From Uranotaenia lowii (lineage: Eukaryota; Arthropoda; Insecta; Diptera; Culicidae), in NCBI RefSeq assembly GCF_029784155.1, contig NC_073692.1, positions 428,091,324-428,155,323 on the forward strand: a stretch of 64,000 nucleotides of DNA. Reading direction: 5' to 3'. Each line of letters starts with the position of its first letter. Positions within the stretch are counted from its first letter, which is position 1. A program made the position numbers and the translations under genes. Under the pieces are notes generated by a model. That model saw only the letters and a list, made by a program, of their open reading frames with translations. It was not told the origin of the DNA and searched no databases. Of the stretch, positions 15,740-28,036 are shown piece by piece.

Positions 15740-16440
15740 TGACAAAAATTACAAAAATTACAAAAATTACAAAAATTACAAAAATTACAAAAATTACAAA
15801 AATTACAAAAATTACAAAAATTACAAAAATTATAAAAATTACAAAAATGATAAAAATGACAAAAATGACAAAAATGACAAAAATGACAAAAATGACAAAA
15901 ATGACAAAAACGACAAAAATGACAAAAATGACAAAAATGACAAAAATGACAGAAATGACAAAAATGACAAAAATGACAAAAATGACAAAAATGACAAAAA
16001 TGACAAAAATGACAAAAATGACAAAAATGACAAAAATGACAAAAATGACAAAACTGACCAAAATGACAAAAATGACAAAAATGAAAAAATAACACAAATG
16101 ACAAAAATGATTAAAATGACCAAAATGACCAAAATTACAAAAATTACAAAAATGACAAAAATTACAAAAATGAGAAAAATGACAAAAATGGCAAAAATGG
16201 CAAAAATGACAAAAATGACAAATATGACCAAAATGACAAAAAATGACAAAAATGACAATATTGACAAAAATGATAAAAATGACAAAAATGATAAAAATGA
16301 CAAAAATCGCAAAAACTACAAATGTGATAAAAATCCAAAAATATGCAAAAATGACACAAATGAGAGAAACTACAAAAATGACACAAATGACCAATATGAC
16401 GAAAGCTTCAAAAGGGCAAAATCACCGAAAAAAAAACAAA
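15740..16440. repeat. decaying right edge of the satellite
   Basis: A run of about eleven TTACAAAAA units (15748-15845) precedes a gradual loss of the pattern: units with GGC, ATT, CGC, AGAG and other changes accumulate from 16090, and the last recognisable units end near 16440. A gradient of divergence at the edge is typical of satellites homogenised by unequal exchange. Confidence 0.8.
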
Positions 16441-18210
16441 AATAAGATTCCGGGCCAAAATTTATGAAAAACAACTTAAAAAACTTAGAACTCACTGTAA
16501 AGAATTATAATTCCGATGCCATTACTTCCTGCAAGTAAAGCTGATTAGCGTTGAAATAAGAATTTAAAACCTGAATCAGTGTTTTGACACATTTAACAGT
16601 TGGCATTCAATTTCAATCGGACTATAAAGATTGAAAAAAGTGGGTCGAGTGGAAATTTTACAATAACTGTTAAGTTTTCCCCGGAAAAACTAATGACAAA
16701 AGAAATGAGGATAGCTTGTGTTTTGTAAACGCTGAGTACGTTTTTGATTGGTCCTTAACTAAAAATAGACACTCACCACAATCGCGTCCTTGACCTTGCT
16801 TGTGTGTGACAAAAAAAAAAGATCCTTGTTGTTGTGCTCTTCTTAAGCATATAAGCAAAAAAGGTATTCTCGGGGGAAATCTGGTTGATGGGATGGGCTT
16901 CATTGCTTCGGTTCGCTCGTTGATATCACAGAATGATGAAATTCTAGTGCAACTCAAAAAAATTTTCTCAACGTCTCTTTATCAGCAAAGAGCTCATCTC
17001 TAAGACCAAAAGAGCATTCTTGTCCTACGAACTGAATGTGGTGCGTTATTGCCGAATGTAAACGGAGAGCAATAAAATACGCCGGCTGACTGACGAGCTG
17101 AGTGAGCGTAATGTAAGCCGGAGTCCGGAGCCATGTGCATTGTATGCTAAATTATTGTTGGAATAATTGAAAGAAAATTCTGCTAGTGGCTTTAATAGCT
17201 GACATAGATTTAATCAAGAAGTATAGTTGATTATAGGAGGTTTGATGTTTCGGTATTTTAAATAGTAAAATTACAATAACAGTTCTCAACTAGCGATAAG
17301 GGAAAGAGAGTAAGAGAGCGAGAGAATTAGAAACCTCGACACGGAATCACATGCAGTTGAGCACTTTGGGTGGTGAAGTTGACGTTCAGTATCGAACATG
17401 CAAAGCAGGAGGAAAATTTACTTTCCGTCGCACAGACCAACTCGTAGCCGGGCTGTTGAAAAAGGTGTTGTATAATAGGTTCTGGGCCGTCGTGGTTATC
17501 CTTTTGCAGATGTGTAGTTTCTAGTGCCCAAGTGATATCAGTGAAGGCAGGCTTATCCAACAGCCCAGATTGACTCTGTCTGATCTGCAACAATTAGTTT
17601 AATCAAATCGATCGAATAATTTTAATCACCAAATGAAGGAACGGAGCGCGATAGAATGATGTAAGGTTTTTTTTCGTCGAAGGCACAAATAAGTTACCTA
17701 TTTCCGAACACGCTACAGAGTTTTTTCCCCTATTATTGAAACCTCGAAGAATCTATTATCAATTGTTTGGGAGAATAGTTTTCCGATCCGCGATAGTGTA
17801 CAAGCTACGAAGTGCCGTAGTCAATGCTACGAGAATCGTTCGAGAACAGAAAAAAACTACCAAACAGGACCTGGAAAGTAGAACAGCCTTTCTATCGATT
17901 ATGGGAAAATAGTTGCAGTTCAATGAAAGAGGAGATTCTGCTCTAGAAAAATCTTTCGCCCTGTAAGCTACGACGAGCAATCGAAAACTAAGAAAACGAA
18001 TCGAACTGCATTTGAAAAAAAAATTACATAACAACGCGTTAAGCAGTAAGATCAGTGAAGACCACGCTGAATTGTGCGTATCATTGACATCAAATTTCTA
18101 AGTACATCAGAGTAATAGTTTTGCAACAAAAACAACCCAAAAGCATCTCAAACAATTAGGACCAGTAGTAATGGAATAGAATAATTTTGATCATCTTAGA
18201 GGTTGTGGGG
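16441..18210. other. intergenic, no gene recognised
   Basis: Mixed-composition DNA with only short open frames on both strands and no protein family I recognise. A slightly GC-richer patch near 17030-17130 and a purine-rich run near 17300 show no coding signature. Confidence 0.5.
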
Positions 18211-18217
18211 AAGCAAA

Positions 18218-18227
18218 TATATAAAAG
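18218..18227 (+). promoter_or_regulatory. TATA box, likely promoter of the 18.8-kb exon
   Basis: TATATAAAAG lies upstream of a long region with few open frames that leads to the start codon at 18848. It is a strong TATA match, and the sequence between looks like a 5' UTR, possibly spliced (a GTGAGT donor-like site near 18328). The transcription start itself cannot be read from the sequence. Confidence 0.5.
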
Positions 18228-18847
18228 GACCGACGACCGATACGAAAATTTGCTAAGCAACGTGAATTGGTATTCTGCCCATTAGAGAGCTAAGCAAAGC
18301 AAAGCAAAATAAGCATCACACCAAGCACGTGAGTTCTTGTGGCTGGCTGGCGGATGCGGCGAGTTTGACGATTATGCAACGAGTGAAAAGAGAGCTTTAT
18401 CTCTACCATACAAATAGCTGAGGAAAATTCTCTTGCTGTACGGAAATATACACATCAATCAGAAGAAGCAACAGAAAAAAAAACTGTGGCACTGAGAAGA
18501 GACAATAAAAAAACTACTAGAAGTACCATCCGCGAGTGACTGTTAGATGTTTTTTTGTTGTGAATTCAACTGATGCATGCATGTGGTGCCCTTGTGCGAG
18601 TGCACTGATCCGTTCTTAAAAAAAAATCAAATAGAAAAGATAGTTTCATGTGATACACACGCAGAGGGATACGACAAAAGTAGATCAAAATTTTGAATGT
18701 TGTTTGTCTGAGGCAAACAAATCCGCGACCGAGTGAGGTGTCGAGTGGAAAGACAAATCCAACGACGGAACGAAAGTCTCCCAACAACTCAGCTCCTAAG
18801 GTACCACACGGCTTCGGAGCCTTTCGAGTCCAACAAACTAGTGCTAA

Positions 18848-18953
18848 ATGGCTAAAGGCGCCAGGAAGAAAACGAAATGGGTATCCCTGTCCCTGACGAC
18901 GGATGGTGCCTCGACGTCGTCGTCCGGTCCATCGAGAGAGAAAAACGTGGCCG
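18848..18953 (+). CDS. first coding exon of an unrecognised gene
   Basis: ATG at 18848 is preceded directly by an in-frame TAA. The exon encodes 35 codons, beginning MAKGARKKTKWVSLSLTTDG and then a Ser-rich stretch, and ends at 18953 with one leftover base before a consensus donor GTAAGT. The local GC content is above the flanks (about 18700-18960), as expected of a first exon with its 5' UTR, which carries the A/C/G-rich look of dipteran leaders. The basic N-terminus resembles those of RNA-binding or ribosome-associated proteins, but I do not recognise the family. No convincing second exon was found; an acceptor-like site at about 20634 joins in phase but meets a stop after 12 codons. The rest of the gene may lie beyond the sequenced or recognisable region. 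Confidence 0.5.
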
Positions 18954-20886
18954 GTAAGTTGTGGAAGCTTCTCAGATTTTGTCCAAACCACCAGCTCTGG
19001 CAGTCAGTCGATTTCCTAATCTATCTTCCTGAAAAATTATTATCTCCGCCTGTCTAGTCAACCAACCTATTTCAAGTAGGTATGGGTGTGCTTCGTTTAG
19101 CGCTTACCGAATGAGTGAGGTCTGTGACGTAATTAATCTTGGACGAACTGAGACGGTCAAATGTCATCTATCATAACTTTTTTCCTTTTAAAAAATAATT
19201 TAAAACAATATGAAAAATATAATCAAAAAATTGCCGGTTGTTAAACATAATTTTTAAATTTTTAGTCAAAAGAAAAAAGCAGAAACTATTTTTAATTCGT
19301 AGAAAACTTGTAAAATATACCACAAATGTAAATTATGGAGTGTCGCTAGAATGAATGAAAAATGCCATCTTTTGAAATCTGCCATTTTGAAATATGATTC
19401 TTCTTGTTTAACATCTGACTTTTGGTTTTTAGAAAACGAGTTTACAAAAGCCTTAAGCAATAGAATGTGCCGTTTCATTGAAATGGCGTAAGTTAGTATT
19501 TCCAATCTAGAACGTTAGCCACAGATAACAGACGTACAAGCTCAAACAAAAGATCTTTTAAAAAGTGTGTAAAAATTTAAAAGATATCATCAGAAAAATA
19601 CATTAAAAACTTACTGGAAACAGTGCCATCTGTTGCGCCGTTCAAAAGTTACAACTCAACTTTTAAAACGTTGAGATACTTGAAGGTAAGAAAGTGCATA
19701 TGCGTTCAACTCACTCTGCTCTGCATTGTTTATGTTTCTGGTTATGATACATACAAAGCCAGATCTTGTCAGCCTCCCGGTGATCAGTAAAAGTAGGTAC
19801 ATTTACTACCCATCTTAATTCTGCCGGGTCCACTGTGCGCAGTATTGAACGCAGAGACAACTGGAACCAAGGGAGGAAGAAACGTGGACAACAGTACCAA
19901 AATTTCTGTGCTCCTTGATGGTGGCTCTTGAGAGTTCGTCCTTTTCTGTGGATGGAAATAAAGTTTTTCTGCACAGAAATCCAAAACATTGCAATGTAAA
20001 TTGAATCAATTGATAAATTGTAATTGTATCATATCTGTATTAAAAGTTTCATCAAATCACATATGTCGGTTTTTTTTTTGTGCGCCGCTCTTGAAATAAA
20101 TATTTAATAACAGAGAAAAAAAAACAGTACCATCACAAAATCTTTCGAAATTAACACTTCCAAAAGATTTTGCAGGAGAAGTTTCGAACATCGATCTAAT
20201 AAATTAAAAGTTTGTGACTTTAACCACACATTCATGACTGACACAGTAACCCGAACAATTCAAATGTGTCATCATAGCAACGAATCATGACGAAGAAAAA
20301 AATCCATATTATTCAAAAACTCACCTCTGATCTACCTTTAGCAAAGAAAAGTTTGGTGAATATCGCAAATTTCAAACTTGAAAAATAATTTAAAAAACGT
20401 ACGTATAAATTTGTACGACAATTTCATGCAAATTCTTATGCGCATCTCACTTCGCTTCTAGCCACTTGTTTCAAAAACATAATAGTAATTTCCACACAGC
20501 ATTATAAATTAAACCCGAACATGTTTCTCAGGTAGAAACTCCCAGATTGGAACATCAGTTCGGAATAAATTAATAAGAAGGATCATTGAACGAACTCACC
20601 AATTGTTGAAGTAGCAAGTGTGTTTCCTTTTACAGCGGATCATTCAACGATGTCAACTGCTGGGGGTGGATGAAATCAACGGAGAATCGGGTCGAGTTCA
20701 TACAATTAAACATGCAATTGATCACTACGCTTGTGACTACGCTTTATCCCAAGAAAAATTCACAATTTCACAATGACAAACTACGTAAACCTAAAAAATT
20801 TAATTTTCATCGCGACGGAGCGAAAAAAAACACGTGCGATACCGACAAGCCATCGCCTACTTCTCTCTCTCTACCAGTGTTCTGAA
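18954..20886. other. intron or intergenic, nothing recognised
   Basis: AT-rich DNA. Short overlapping frames near 19711-20009 (minus) and 20670-21006 (plus) show no known domain. If the 18.8-kb exon is real, this is the start of its first intron. Confidence 0.45.
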
Positions 20887-21676
20887 TATCACTCATTTTC
20901 AATGAATGTTTCAGATTGCACTTCGCACCTGAACGTACAGCGGTCGGGTTTCGTTATTGATTGCTACTGGACCTACCCGATCATCGATCGTTCAATTCAT
21001 CGCTAAAATACAGATCACCTCGCACGATGCTTGCTGTCAAAACAGTGCAGCACCATCATCAAATTGGAATATCACCAATGCGCAATGCATATGGCGAATC
21101 TTGTTGGTCTTCGATCAGGAGTGAATGGATCAGGCAGTGAGTGAATGATACATGAAGCCGATCATTAGCGTATTTTGTTTGATTTGATATAAAGCAAATT
21201 AATAAATTTATTTGTTGTTATAACGTTTTTTAACATCAGTATGATCAAAATCAAATTGCAGTTGTGTTTGTGAGGGAAAGATGTTCACTTTCGCCGTGTT
21301 TTTCAATTTTTACAAGTTCTCTTATTATAATGTCGTACGTCACGTTAAAACTACTGAAAATTTATGGTGTCCCGCACAACTGTTTGATTTTTCTCGTCCT
21401 GCAAAAAATAATTTTGAATTTCATATAATTCAGGCAGATACTGAGTGAGCTACATTCAGAATGGATCAGTTTGTATCTTACTCATCTCCGATATGCGATG
21501 TTTGCTGAACCGATGATTCTGAATGATGCGACTCGGTTTGCATAGCTGATAGGAGCGCTGATCGAGATTGCATACCAGCCAGGCGAAGCAGTAGCGAGAG
21601 GCGCTATCCCATTATACAATCGGAATGTTTCCAACAGGAAACGCATCCTGAGTGTTTGTTTTGATTGATTTTCGGA
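20887..21676. repeat. 790-bp interspersed repeat, copy 1
   Basis: Closely similar, in the same orientation, to 61686-62457. Both start at TATCACTCATTTTCAATGA and end at TTTGATTGATTTTCGGA, and both flanks differ outside these points. Differences between the copies are scattered substitutions and small indels (for example a 13-14 bp difference near 21120). No terminal inverted repeat or protein-coding frame was recognised, so it is a repeat of unknown class. Confidence 0.85.
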
Positions 21677-22295
21677 CCATTGCTCTCTACTCGAAGCATT
21701 GTACATGAAACTAGAAAGCGAGTAGTTGTGACTTATTTTGTTTTTGTTTCTCATACAATTAGCTACTACCTATAAATAAGAAGCATTCTGTACTTCTTAT
21801 TTCACTAGGATTTCGCACTTTAATCAGTTTGTGTGATAACGAATTTTTCGTTCAACAATTGAAAATGGAATGAATTTTTTGCAAGTATGCTTAACTGTTA
21901 TGGCATTACTAAGATGCATTTATGGACGATTCCTTCTTAGTATTCTCAATAATTTTTCTTGCCAAAATAATCACGTGCCTAGAAAATGTTTTCAGTTTTT
22001 TCTATGTATGTATGTTGGTAATTCGCCATGGGTGCACGGATTCACCGCAGTTTCTGCCTAAGTATGTGCTCACATGCATTCTTTAGATTATTTAGTTCGA
22101 TGAATCTAAAATGCAGTGCGCCACCATACCCGGACCCCATGGCTTCATATGAACTGTTATGGAGTGAATGTATTGGGTGTGTTGATGTAGGTATATTTTA
22201 GAAGAACGAGTTAATCAGGTGGGCTAGTTTACTTACAAGTATTCCGGCATCCGTGTATATACCTGGCCAGCTGGCAACTGATTGAACAATCCTAT
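21677..22295. other. intergenic, nothing recognised
   Basis: No open frame longer than about 60 codons and no repeat match elsewhere in the window. Confidence 0.5.
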
Positions 22296-23254
22296 TACCG
22301 TCAAACGGGGCATCATGCAACAGCGGGGTTCGATGCTACATTTATATAACACCACATCGAATCAATTTTTAATATAACGTATTGTAATAAAGTTATCATT
22401 TAATGATTACAAAATGATGGTGACATAATTTCTCACATCTTAGGCTAGTTTTTTTAAGTTTTTTATTTTTATATAAAATTTGAAAAATTGAGCAATAAAT
22501 GTACAAAGTTTAACATTTTTTGATGCCGAAAAAAACTGTACCCAGTATGACGGATTGGCTTGATAAAATAACCTACAAACTTTATACTGGTTTCCTCATG
22601 TTATACCAACACTGTTGGTATGAAAATATTTTTCGAACAATCGCCCAATTTTTTTAAATAAATATTTTTATAATTCAGTTAGGTGTCTGGGGTTGAATGC
22701 AACAAAATGCAAATCAAAGAAATACTTTGTAAATCTCGTTTCCATATGTTGGAATATGAACGTTTTGCATCACGCGTTTGTTAACATTGAAATTTCATTC
22801 ATTTAATCATTTATTTTAATGATTTCAGCTTTTAGAACTTTTCGAAGTATTATTTAACCCCTAAATGTATGCAGCATCCTTATTTTCAGAAAAAAAATAT
22901 GAAAATTAGTTTTTAGAGACCCAAAAACTACTGGAATTGGTGTTTTCATGCGTAATGATTTTCAGGGCATCGCAAATATATGAAAAACTATAAATTTTTG
23001 TACGTGTTCATAAGATTTTTCATTAAAAACAAAGTTTGTTGCAAGTTACCCCTTTTTCTAAGGAGGGTGAAAATCGCATGTTTTTAGATAATTAAAAATA
23101 ACTGAAGAAACCAATATTTTTTCTAACTACGCCAACTTGATATCTCATCATCCTTAAAACTTTTGATGCATAAGGGGTAGGATTAATAGCGAACATAAGT
23201 TTTTTAGAAGCCATTGAAGTTGAAAATTGTTGCATGTTGCCCCAGTTGACGGTA
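22296..23254. mobile_element. non-autonomous TIR element, about 0.96 kb
   Basis: The left end reads TACCGTCAAACGGGGCATCA and the right end is its inverted counterpart with a few mismatches (reverse complement TACCGTCAACTGGGGCAACA), continuing into ATGCAACA on both sides. The flanks share TAT immediately outside each end (22293-22295 and 23255-23257), a possible target duplication. There is no transposase frame inside, so it is a MITE-like element. Confidence 0.8.
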
Positions 23255-23281
23255 TATAGTCAGTTATAGAATGAAACACAT

Positions 23282-23412
23282 CGTACCTGTCGGCCGCTTA
23301 TGGGACTCGAACCCAAAGGTTTTTTTTCCGATACCGGGAATTGAACACAAGTCCACCTGGCATACCAATACCAGACTCGCGCCAGCCTATCCGCTAGACC
23401 ACGAATTTCAAT
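23282..23412 (-). repeat. tRNA-derived SINE head
   Basis: On the minus strand a polymerase III box A match, TGGTCTAGCGG (23401-23391), is followed about 45 bp later by a box B match, GTTCAATTCC (about 23345), and a second GGTTCGAGTCC-like box (about 23304-23314). The order and spacing are those of a tRNA-derived SINE promoter. It does not fold as an intact tRNA in my reading, and the doubled box B suggests a composite or rearranged head. Confidence 0.55.
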
Positions 23413-23547
23413 AAAGGCTTTCGCAGAAGGCAATTTGAGGCAGGAAAAACAACTGTTTGTATCAAATGGATATAATTTTTTTTCCAAACGACTATAACGA
23501 AGATTTCGATATCAAAGCTGAATATTGAGATGGGGTTGAGTTGTAGA

Positions 23548-23945
23548 GTAAGGTGGGGTAAAAGTACGTTTTGAGATTATCACAAACCGGAACAGTGAAA
23601 TTAAAAACACTGGCGTGGATTGATAATGATTTGGACTGCCTACATATAGACATAATTTTTTTTCGTTTTGTTAAGTTGAAAAGACTTCCAAAAATGAGAT
23701 GAAGTTGTTTTTTTTGCATAAATGATGTAATATTTGAAGAAACGGCAAATCTGTTGAAGCAATCGAAAATTCTTGTGTTCAATGAAAGTGTTAATATGTC
23801 TATTGAGTTGTTTTTAATAACTATCGAATGCCGAAGAAGGAATTTCATTAATGTGTCTCTGCTTTGCACAATAAACTTTGAATCAGGAAATGGAGAAATC
23901 TTAAAGGGGCAAAAGTACGAACCGCAAATGGGGCAAAATAATCTA
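23548..23945. repeat. repeat bounded by GGGGTAAAAGTACG motifs, copy 1
   Basis: Starts with GGTGGGGTAAAAGTACG and ends near GGGGCAAAAGTACGAACC. A similar pair of motifs bounds 50550-50770, so both look like members of one dispersed family. No coding capacity was recognised. Confidence 0.45.
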
Positions 23946-23950
23946 CCGAA

Positions 23951-25790
23951 GTAAATCTGAACGGAAAGGTTTTGCTTTATTTAAAAATGCTCTTCAAACA
24001 CCAGCGTTCCTACAAGAGAACTGGATTTTTTCATCCTGTTGAAGCTTAGCTTAGCTTGTTTGACTACTCACATCCACCTTAAATCATTAAGTCCGAAATG
24101 CTTTATTTAGTCTTCAAAAATACTACCATTTTCTCATGGTTTCAATTAAAAATATTATATTATATTGTATCAAATCATTCAATGCATTTCGAATTTCATG
24201 ATCGCTGGCGTGGCTATAAGTAAAACGCATCGCCAATGGTTGTTACTCTGTGATTAGTTAAAATTTTTAGTCCAAGAAAGGAATTTACCGTATATGTCAG
24301 AAAATTTTCTCGCCTCCGGCGGAATTTAATGCTAAATAGCTAAAAGCCTAAGACATTTCATTTTAAGACGTTTCCAAATTCATACTAATGTTTAATTGTA
24401 AGTTTCACTTTGTAATACAATAGATCATCTGTATTAAAATTCAGAGATTGTAAATTCAGAGTTTTAAGCTAACAAAATTCATTCATCGAATACTTACATT
24501 ACACGTCGACAAATTGCATGGTAGTAATGTGACAGGCGTTTAATACTTACGATAGTCATCAGAATTAGCCAAAAAATAGATTAACTTCAGTTTTATTATT
24601 ATCATTTTGATTATCAAAAAACGGCATTATCTACATTTATTCTGTTAATTATAATTATTCTACAAGAAACAAATTTTAGCTTAAATTTTGTTTTGTATTT
24701 TTTATTTTTCTAATAGGTACTCAACTCCACATTCAAAAGGTTTCTAATAAATTTCACAAAGCCACAAAATTCACCTCTTTCATTTTTAATATAACGTTTA
24801 AATGTGTACAAATCATATAAGAAAAATCGGATTTTTTTCAGAAAATTTAAAACTTTAAGAAAAAAAAATCAATAAAGGTTTAAATTTTATTATTAACTTT
24901 TTCTAAGACCGCAAGGTATTTTAATTTCTGCGAAAAAAGTTAGACAAGTTTTCTGAAACCTTTGCATTGGTATGATATTTGTCCAATTGTTAAAAACTGT
25001 TTAATTTATTAATTTTAGATTATTTTTCATCATCATGTTCAAAATATTTTTGCTTCTTAATCAAATAAATAAACAAATTCAGAGTCAGTTTTTGTTCGTT
25101 CATTTGGTTTCTAAGGTTATCAGTTATCAATGATTGATTTAACTAAACACTGATTGATTTGAAAACTTATACACTCTATATCATCAAAATTAGAAGCGAT
25201 AGATAAAATCTGTGTGAAGAATAAAGATTCAGAAAAATCAGGAAATTTCTGAAAAATTCGAAATCTACCAAATTAACAATGAAATTAACAAAAAATGCTG
25301 TTTTCTTAAGCTATAAATTTTTATTGAAAACAAATTCTTCTTCAAAGCTTATGTGTTTGATTTTCATATCTCGTTTGTATTTTTTTTTTAAACTTCACCG
25401 AGTTTTATTGTATAGTTCTTTAAAATTTTCAAATAAATTTTGAAGGAACGATTATAATTTTTTGATTTAATAAAAATTTTGTCTTTGTTTTTTAATTCTG
25501 AATTTTTGTTTTCTGAAAACAAAATATTCATATTTCATCAAGAAAAAACACAATTTCTACTCACACTCTTCCTAAAAACAAGACCTTGTCACGACTCAGT
25601 ATTTTAATTGGCAGCAAAGAAAAAATTTCCGGGCTCGAAATTCTAAACTATCTGATAGGCATTTAAAGAATTATAAACGTTTTACTTATTGTTATTTGTT
25701 TTCAATAGTCTTTTTTGAATCGACCATGATTTTTTAGTTTATCAATAAAAAATTTGAAAAATAATTAGAAGTAGCAACTATAAAGCAAAA
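23951..25790. other. AT-rich intergenic DNA
   Basis: No open frame of note. A short GC-rich motif, CTCGCCTCCGGCGG (about 24309-24322), preceded by GAATTTACCGTA, recurs inverted at 35886-35950 and marks a dispersed repeat. Confidence 0.5.
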
Positions 25791-26290
25791 NNNNNNNNNN
25801 NNNNNNNNNNNNNNNNNNNNNNNNNNNNNNNNNNNNNNNNNNNNNNNNNNNNNNNNNNNNNNNNNNNNNNNNNNNNNNNNNNNNNNNNNNNNNNNNNNNN
25901 NNNNNNNNNNNNNNNNNNNNNNNNNNNNNNNNNNNNNNNNNNNNNNNNNNNNNNNNNNNNNNNNNNNNNNNNNNNNNNNNNNNNNNNNNNNNNNNNNNNN
26001 NNNNNNNNNNNNNNNNNNNNNNNNNNNNNNNNNNNNNNNNNNNNNNNNNNNNNNNNNNNNNNNNNNNNNNNNNNNNNNNNNNNNNNNNNNNNNNNNNNNN
26101 NNNNNNNNNNNNNNNNNNNNNNNNNNNNNNNNNNNNNNNNNNNNNNNNNNNNNNNNNNNNNNNNNNNNNNNNNNNNNNNNNNNNNNNNNNNNNNNNNNNN
26201 NNNNNNNNNNNNNNNNNNNNNNNNNNNNNNNNNNNNNNNNNNNNNNNNNNNNNNNNNNNNNNNNNNNNNNNNNNNNNNNNNNNNNNNNNN
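25791..26290. other. assembly gap, 500 N
   Basis: Exactly 500 N; probably a placeholder of arbitrary size. Confidence 0.99.
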
Positions 26291-28036
26291 GATGTAATAT
26301 TAGACTTTTTTCAAAAATAGGATAGAAATAAACTGTTTTGATGTAATTTTACATTGCATCATGCAAAAATAAACCGGTCAATGAAATTTATGTCACAAAC
26401 AGTGTAAAATTAGATCTGTTTGATTTAAAATTGAATGTAAATATTCAACTTCTGCCTTTTTATATTTCCTTAGTTTGCGCACAAAGTAAACAAGTCGAAA
26501 AATTATTCGGAAACGGGTCGATTAAAGGCGTAGCTACCTACAGCAGCACTTCTAGAGTCTTTTAAAGTCGTAGGTATACGTGAAATGAGGAATGCGGTTG
26601 AAACTGACTAGTTTTTTCTCCATTACAGCAAGGTCAGATTTTTGCGCAAAAAGCTGATATCCGGACAGTTATTATCCGGAGAAACTTTTGTCATTCAAGT
26701 GTCCAAGTGCTGACCGAAAGATCATGATGTTCCGGAACCATTCAAAGATACTGATGGCGCTGATCTGTAAAAACATCCCCGTGCTGGGAATCATCGGATG
26801 CAACAACAATTCCAGCTTGACACTTTCCGTGATGGTGTTTTAATTTTCAGTTTTGAAAATAAATGTGAATTAAAAATAATACATGTGAGCGTATTCATTT
26901 AAAGACAAAAGCAAAAACCTCAATATTTAGCAAAAATATCACTATTTACGATAATAAATTTAAAAATTTACATCCCTGTGTATTTTTACACGACGGTTTT
27001 CGTGATCCGATCTCGTGCATTGATTTCAATCTAAATTTACACGCCTCAAAAATTACATCCTTGAAAAAAATAAACCGTGATAGAATTTTACATCAAAATC
27101 AATGTTCCGTTTTCGTGCATCGTTTTCGATCTAAATTTACACGAATTTTTCTTGCTGTGTATAAAAGACGAAACGTCAAATGTTTAAGTACGTGTCAAAC
27201 ACATGAATAAAAAAGGGTCTCTTTTGATTCCTGCACTCGACCGAACAACACCTCTTTCCAGACCGTGTCCGAAACCTCTAAATTAATACAGACAAGTAAA
27301 ACTTTCTTATCAGACCTTGAGTGTCAATTTGTTTCTCAACCAATTTTTTAAAAATTTTAGAAACTTCCTATGCAACTCAAATATGTTTCTCAGACAATAT
27401 TCAGCTACAACACCTCAGTTTTCCGTTATTCAAAGTCTAATAAAAAAATGTGAATATACATGCTTCGGAAAAAGACTTTAATCATGCTCAAAAAAAAATT
27501 CACTTAGTGTCCGAGAAAGCTGAAGTTAGAAGCTATACCTACGTTGCGCAAAAGGATATTATTTTTTTGAAATGTTTAAGAATATTTTTGTAAAATATCG
27601 CAGCGCTTATGTAATTACACCAATAGAACCGGTATGAAATGGCCTTCCATATTTAGCACACCGAATATTAAAAATTCATACAATAACAGATTTGTCAAAT
27701 TTTTCAAATTACATTGGATAATTTATAAAACATCCAACAGTAATAATTACAATTATTGTTAAAAACTTCCCGGATTTTACCCGAGTTTATTCACATTATT
27801 TGCCAACTTGAATAAAAAAAACTCAAATTCCCCTTGAAACAATTTAGTTTTTATCCTTATAGATACGATCTGATCGCCTGCTGATGTAGATCGATGAAAT
27901 ATTTAAATTTCAAGTAATTTTCTTTCACATTCCTTTTGACACTCCAGGAACTCTAACCGGTGAAATTTTCTGTAACGGATGAGGGTTAATAGGTTTCGTT
28001 TCGTTTTCTTTAACAACGAGCTCTTGTTTACTGGCT
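26291..28036. other. intergenic with repeat-like tracts
   Basis: AT-rich. Repeated TTTACACG and TTTACATC-like words at 26340-26450 and 26980-27150 suggest the ends of a degenerate non-autonomous element. No gene was recognised. Confidence 0.4.

Larger units (their letters stand above)
1..16440. repeat. 9-bp satellite array (TGACAAAAA)n with variants
   Basis: An almost uninterrupted tandem array of the 9-bp unit TGACAAAAA, about 1,770 units outside the N gap. Main variants are TGACAAATA (in runs of about 40-55), TTACAAAAA, TAACAAAAA, TGATAAAAA, AGACAAAAA and TGACAAAAT, plus single-base gains and losses that shift phase. Because 9 is a multiple of 3 and only one of six frames of the unit holds a stop, open frames of up to 2,342 codons occur on both strands; their products would be pure MTK, NDK, FVI, SFL or CHF repeats, so none is called as a gene. 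The unit is strongly strand-asymmetric (6 A to 1 T) and places an A5 tract every 9 bp, which predicts intrinsic curvature. The array continues off the left edge of the window. Confidence 0.97.

Noticed and set aside
9366..16394. A 2,342-codon minus-strand open frame, and similar frames of up to 2,036 codons
   Set aside because: They consist entirely of three-residue repeats read from the 9-bp satellite, and they switch repeat type wherever a one-base indel shifts phase. No domain or splice structure is present.
1..16440. CRISPR-like array
   Set aside because: There are no spacers; units are contiguous 9-mers in a eukaryotic sequence.
19711..20009. Three overlapping minus-strand frames
   Set aside because: No frame shows a known motif, and overlapping frames of equal quality suggest chance absence of stops.
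20634..20675. Second exon for the gene starting at 18848
   Set aside because: An acceptor-like TTTTACAG joins in phase, but the frame stops after 12 codons and shows no family resemblance, so it was not added to the model.
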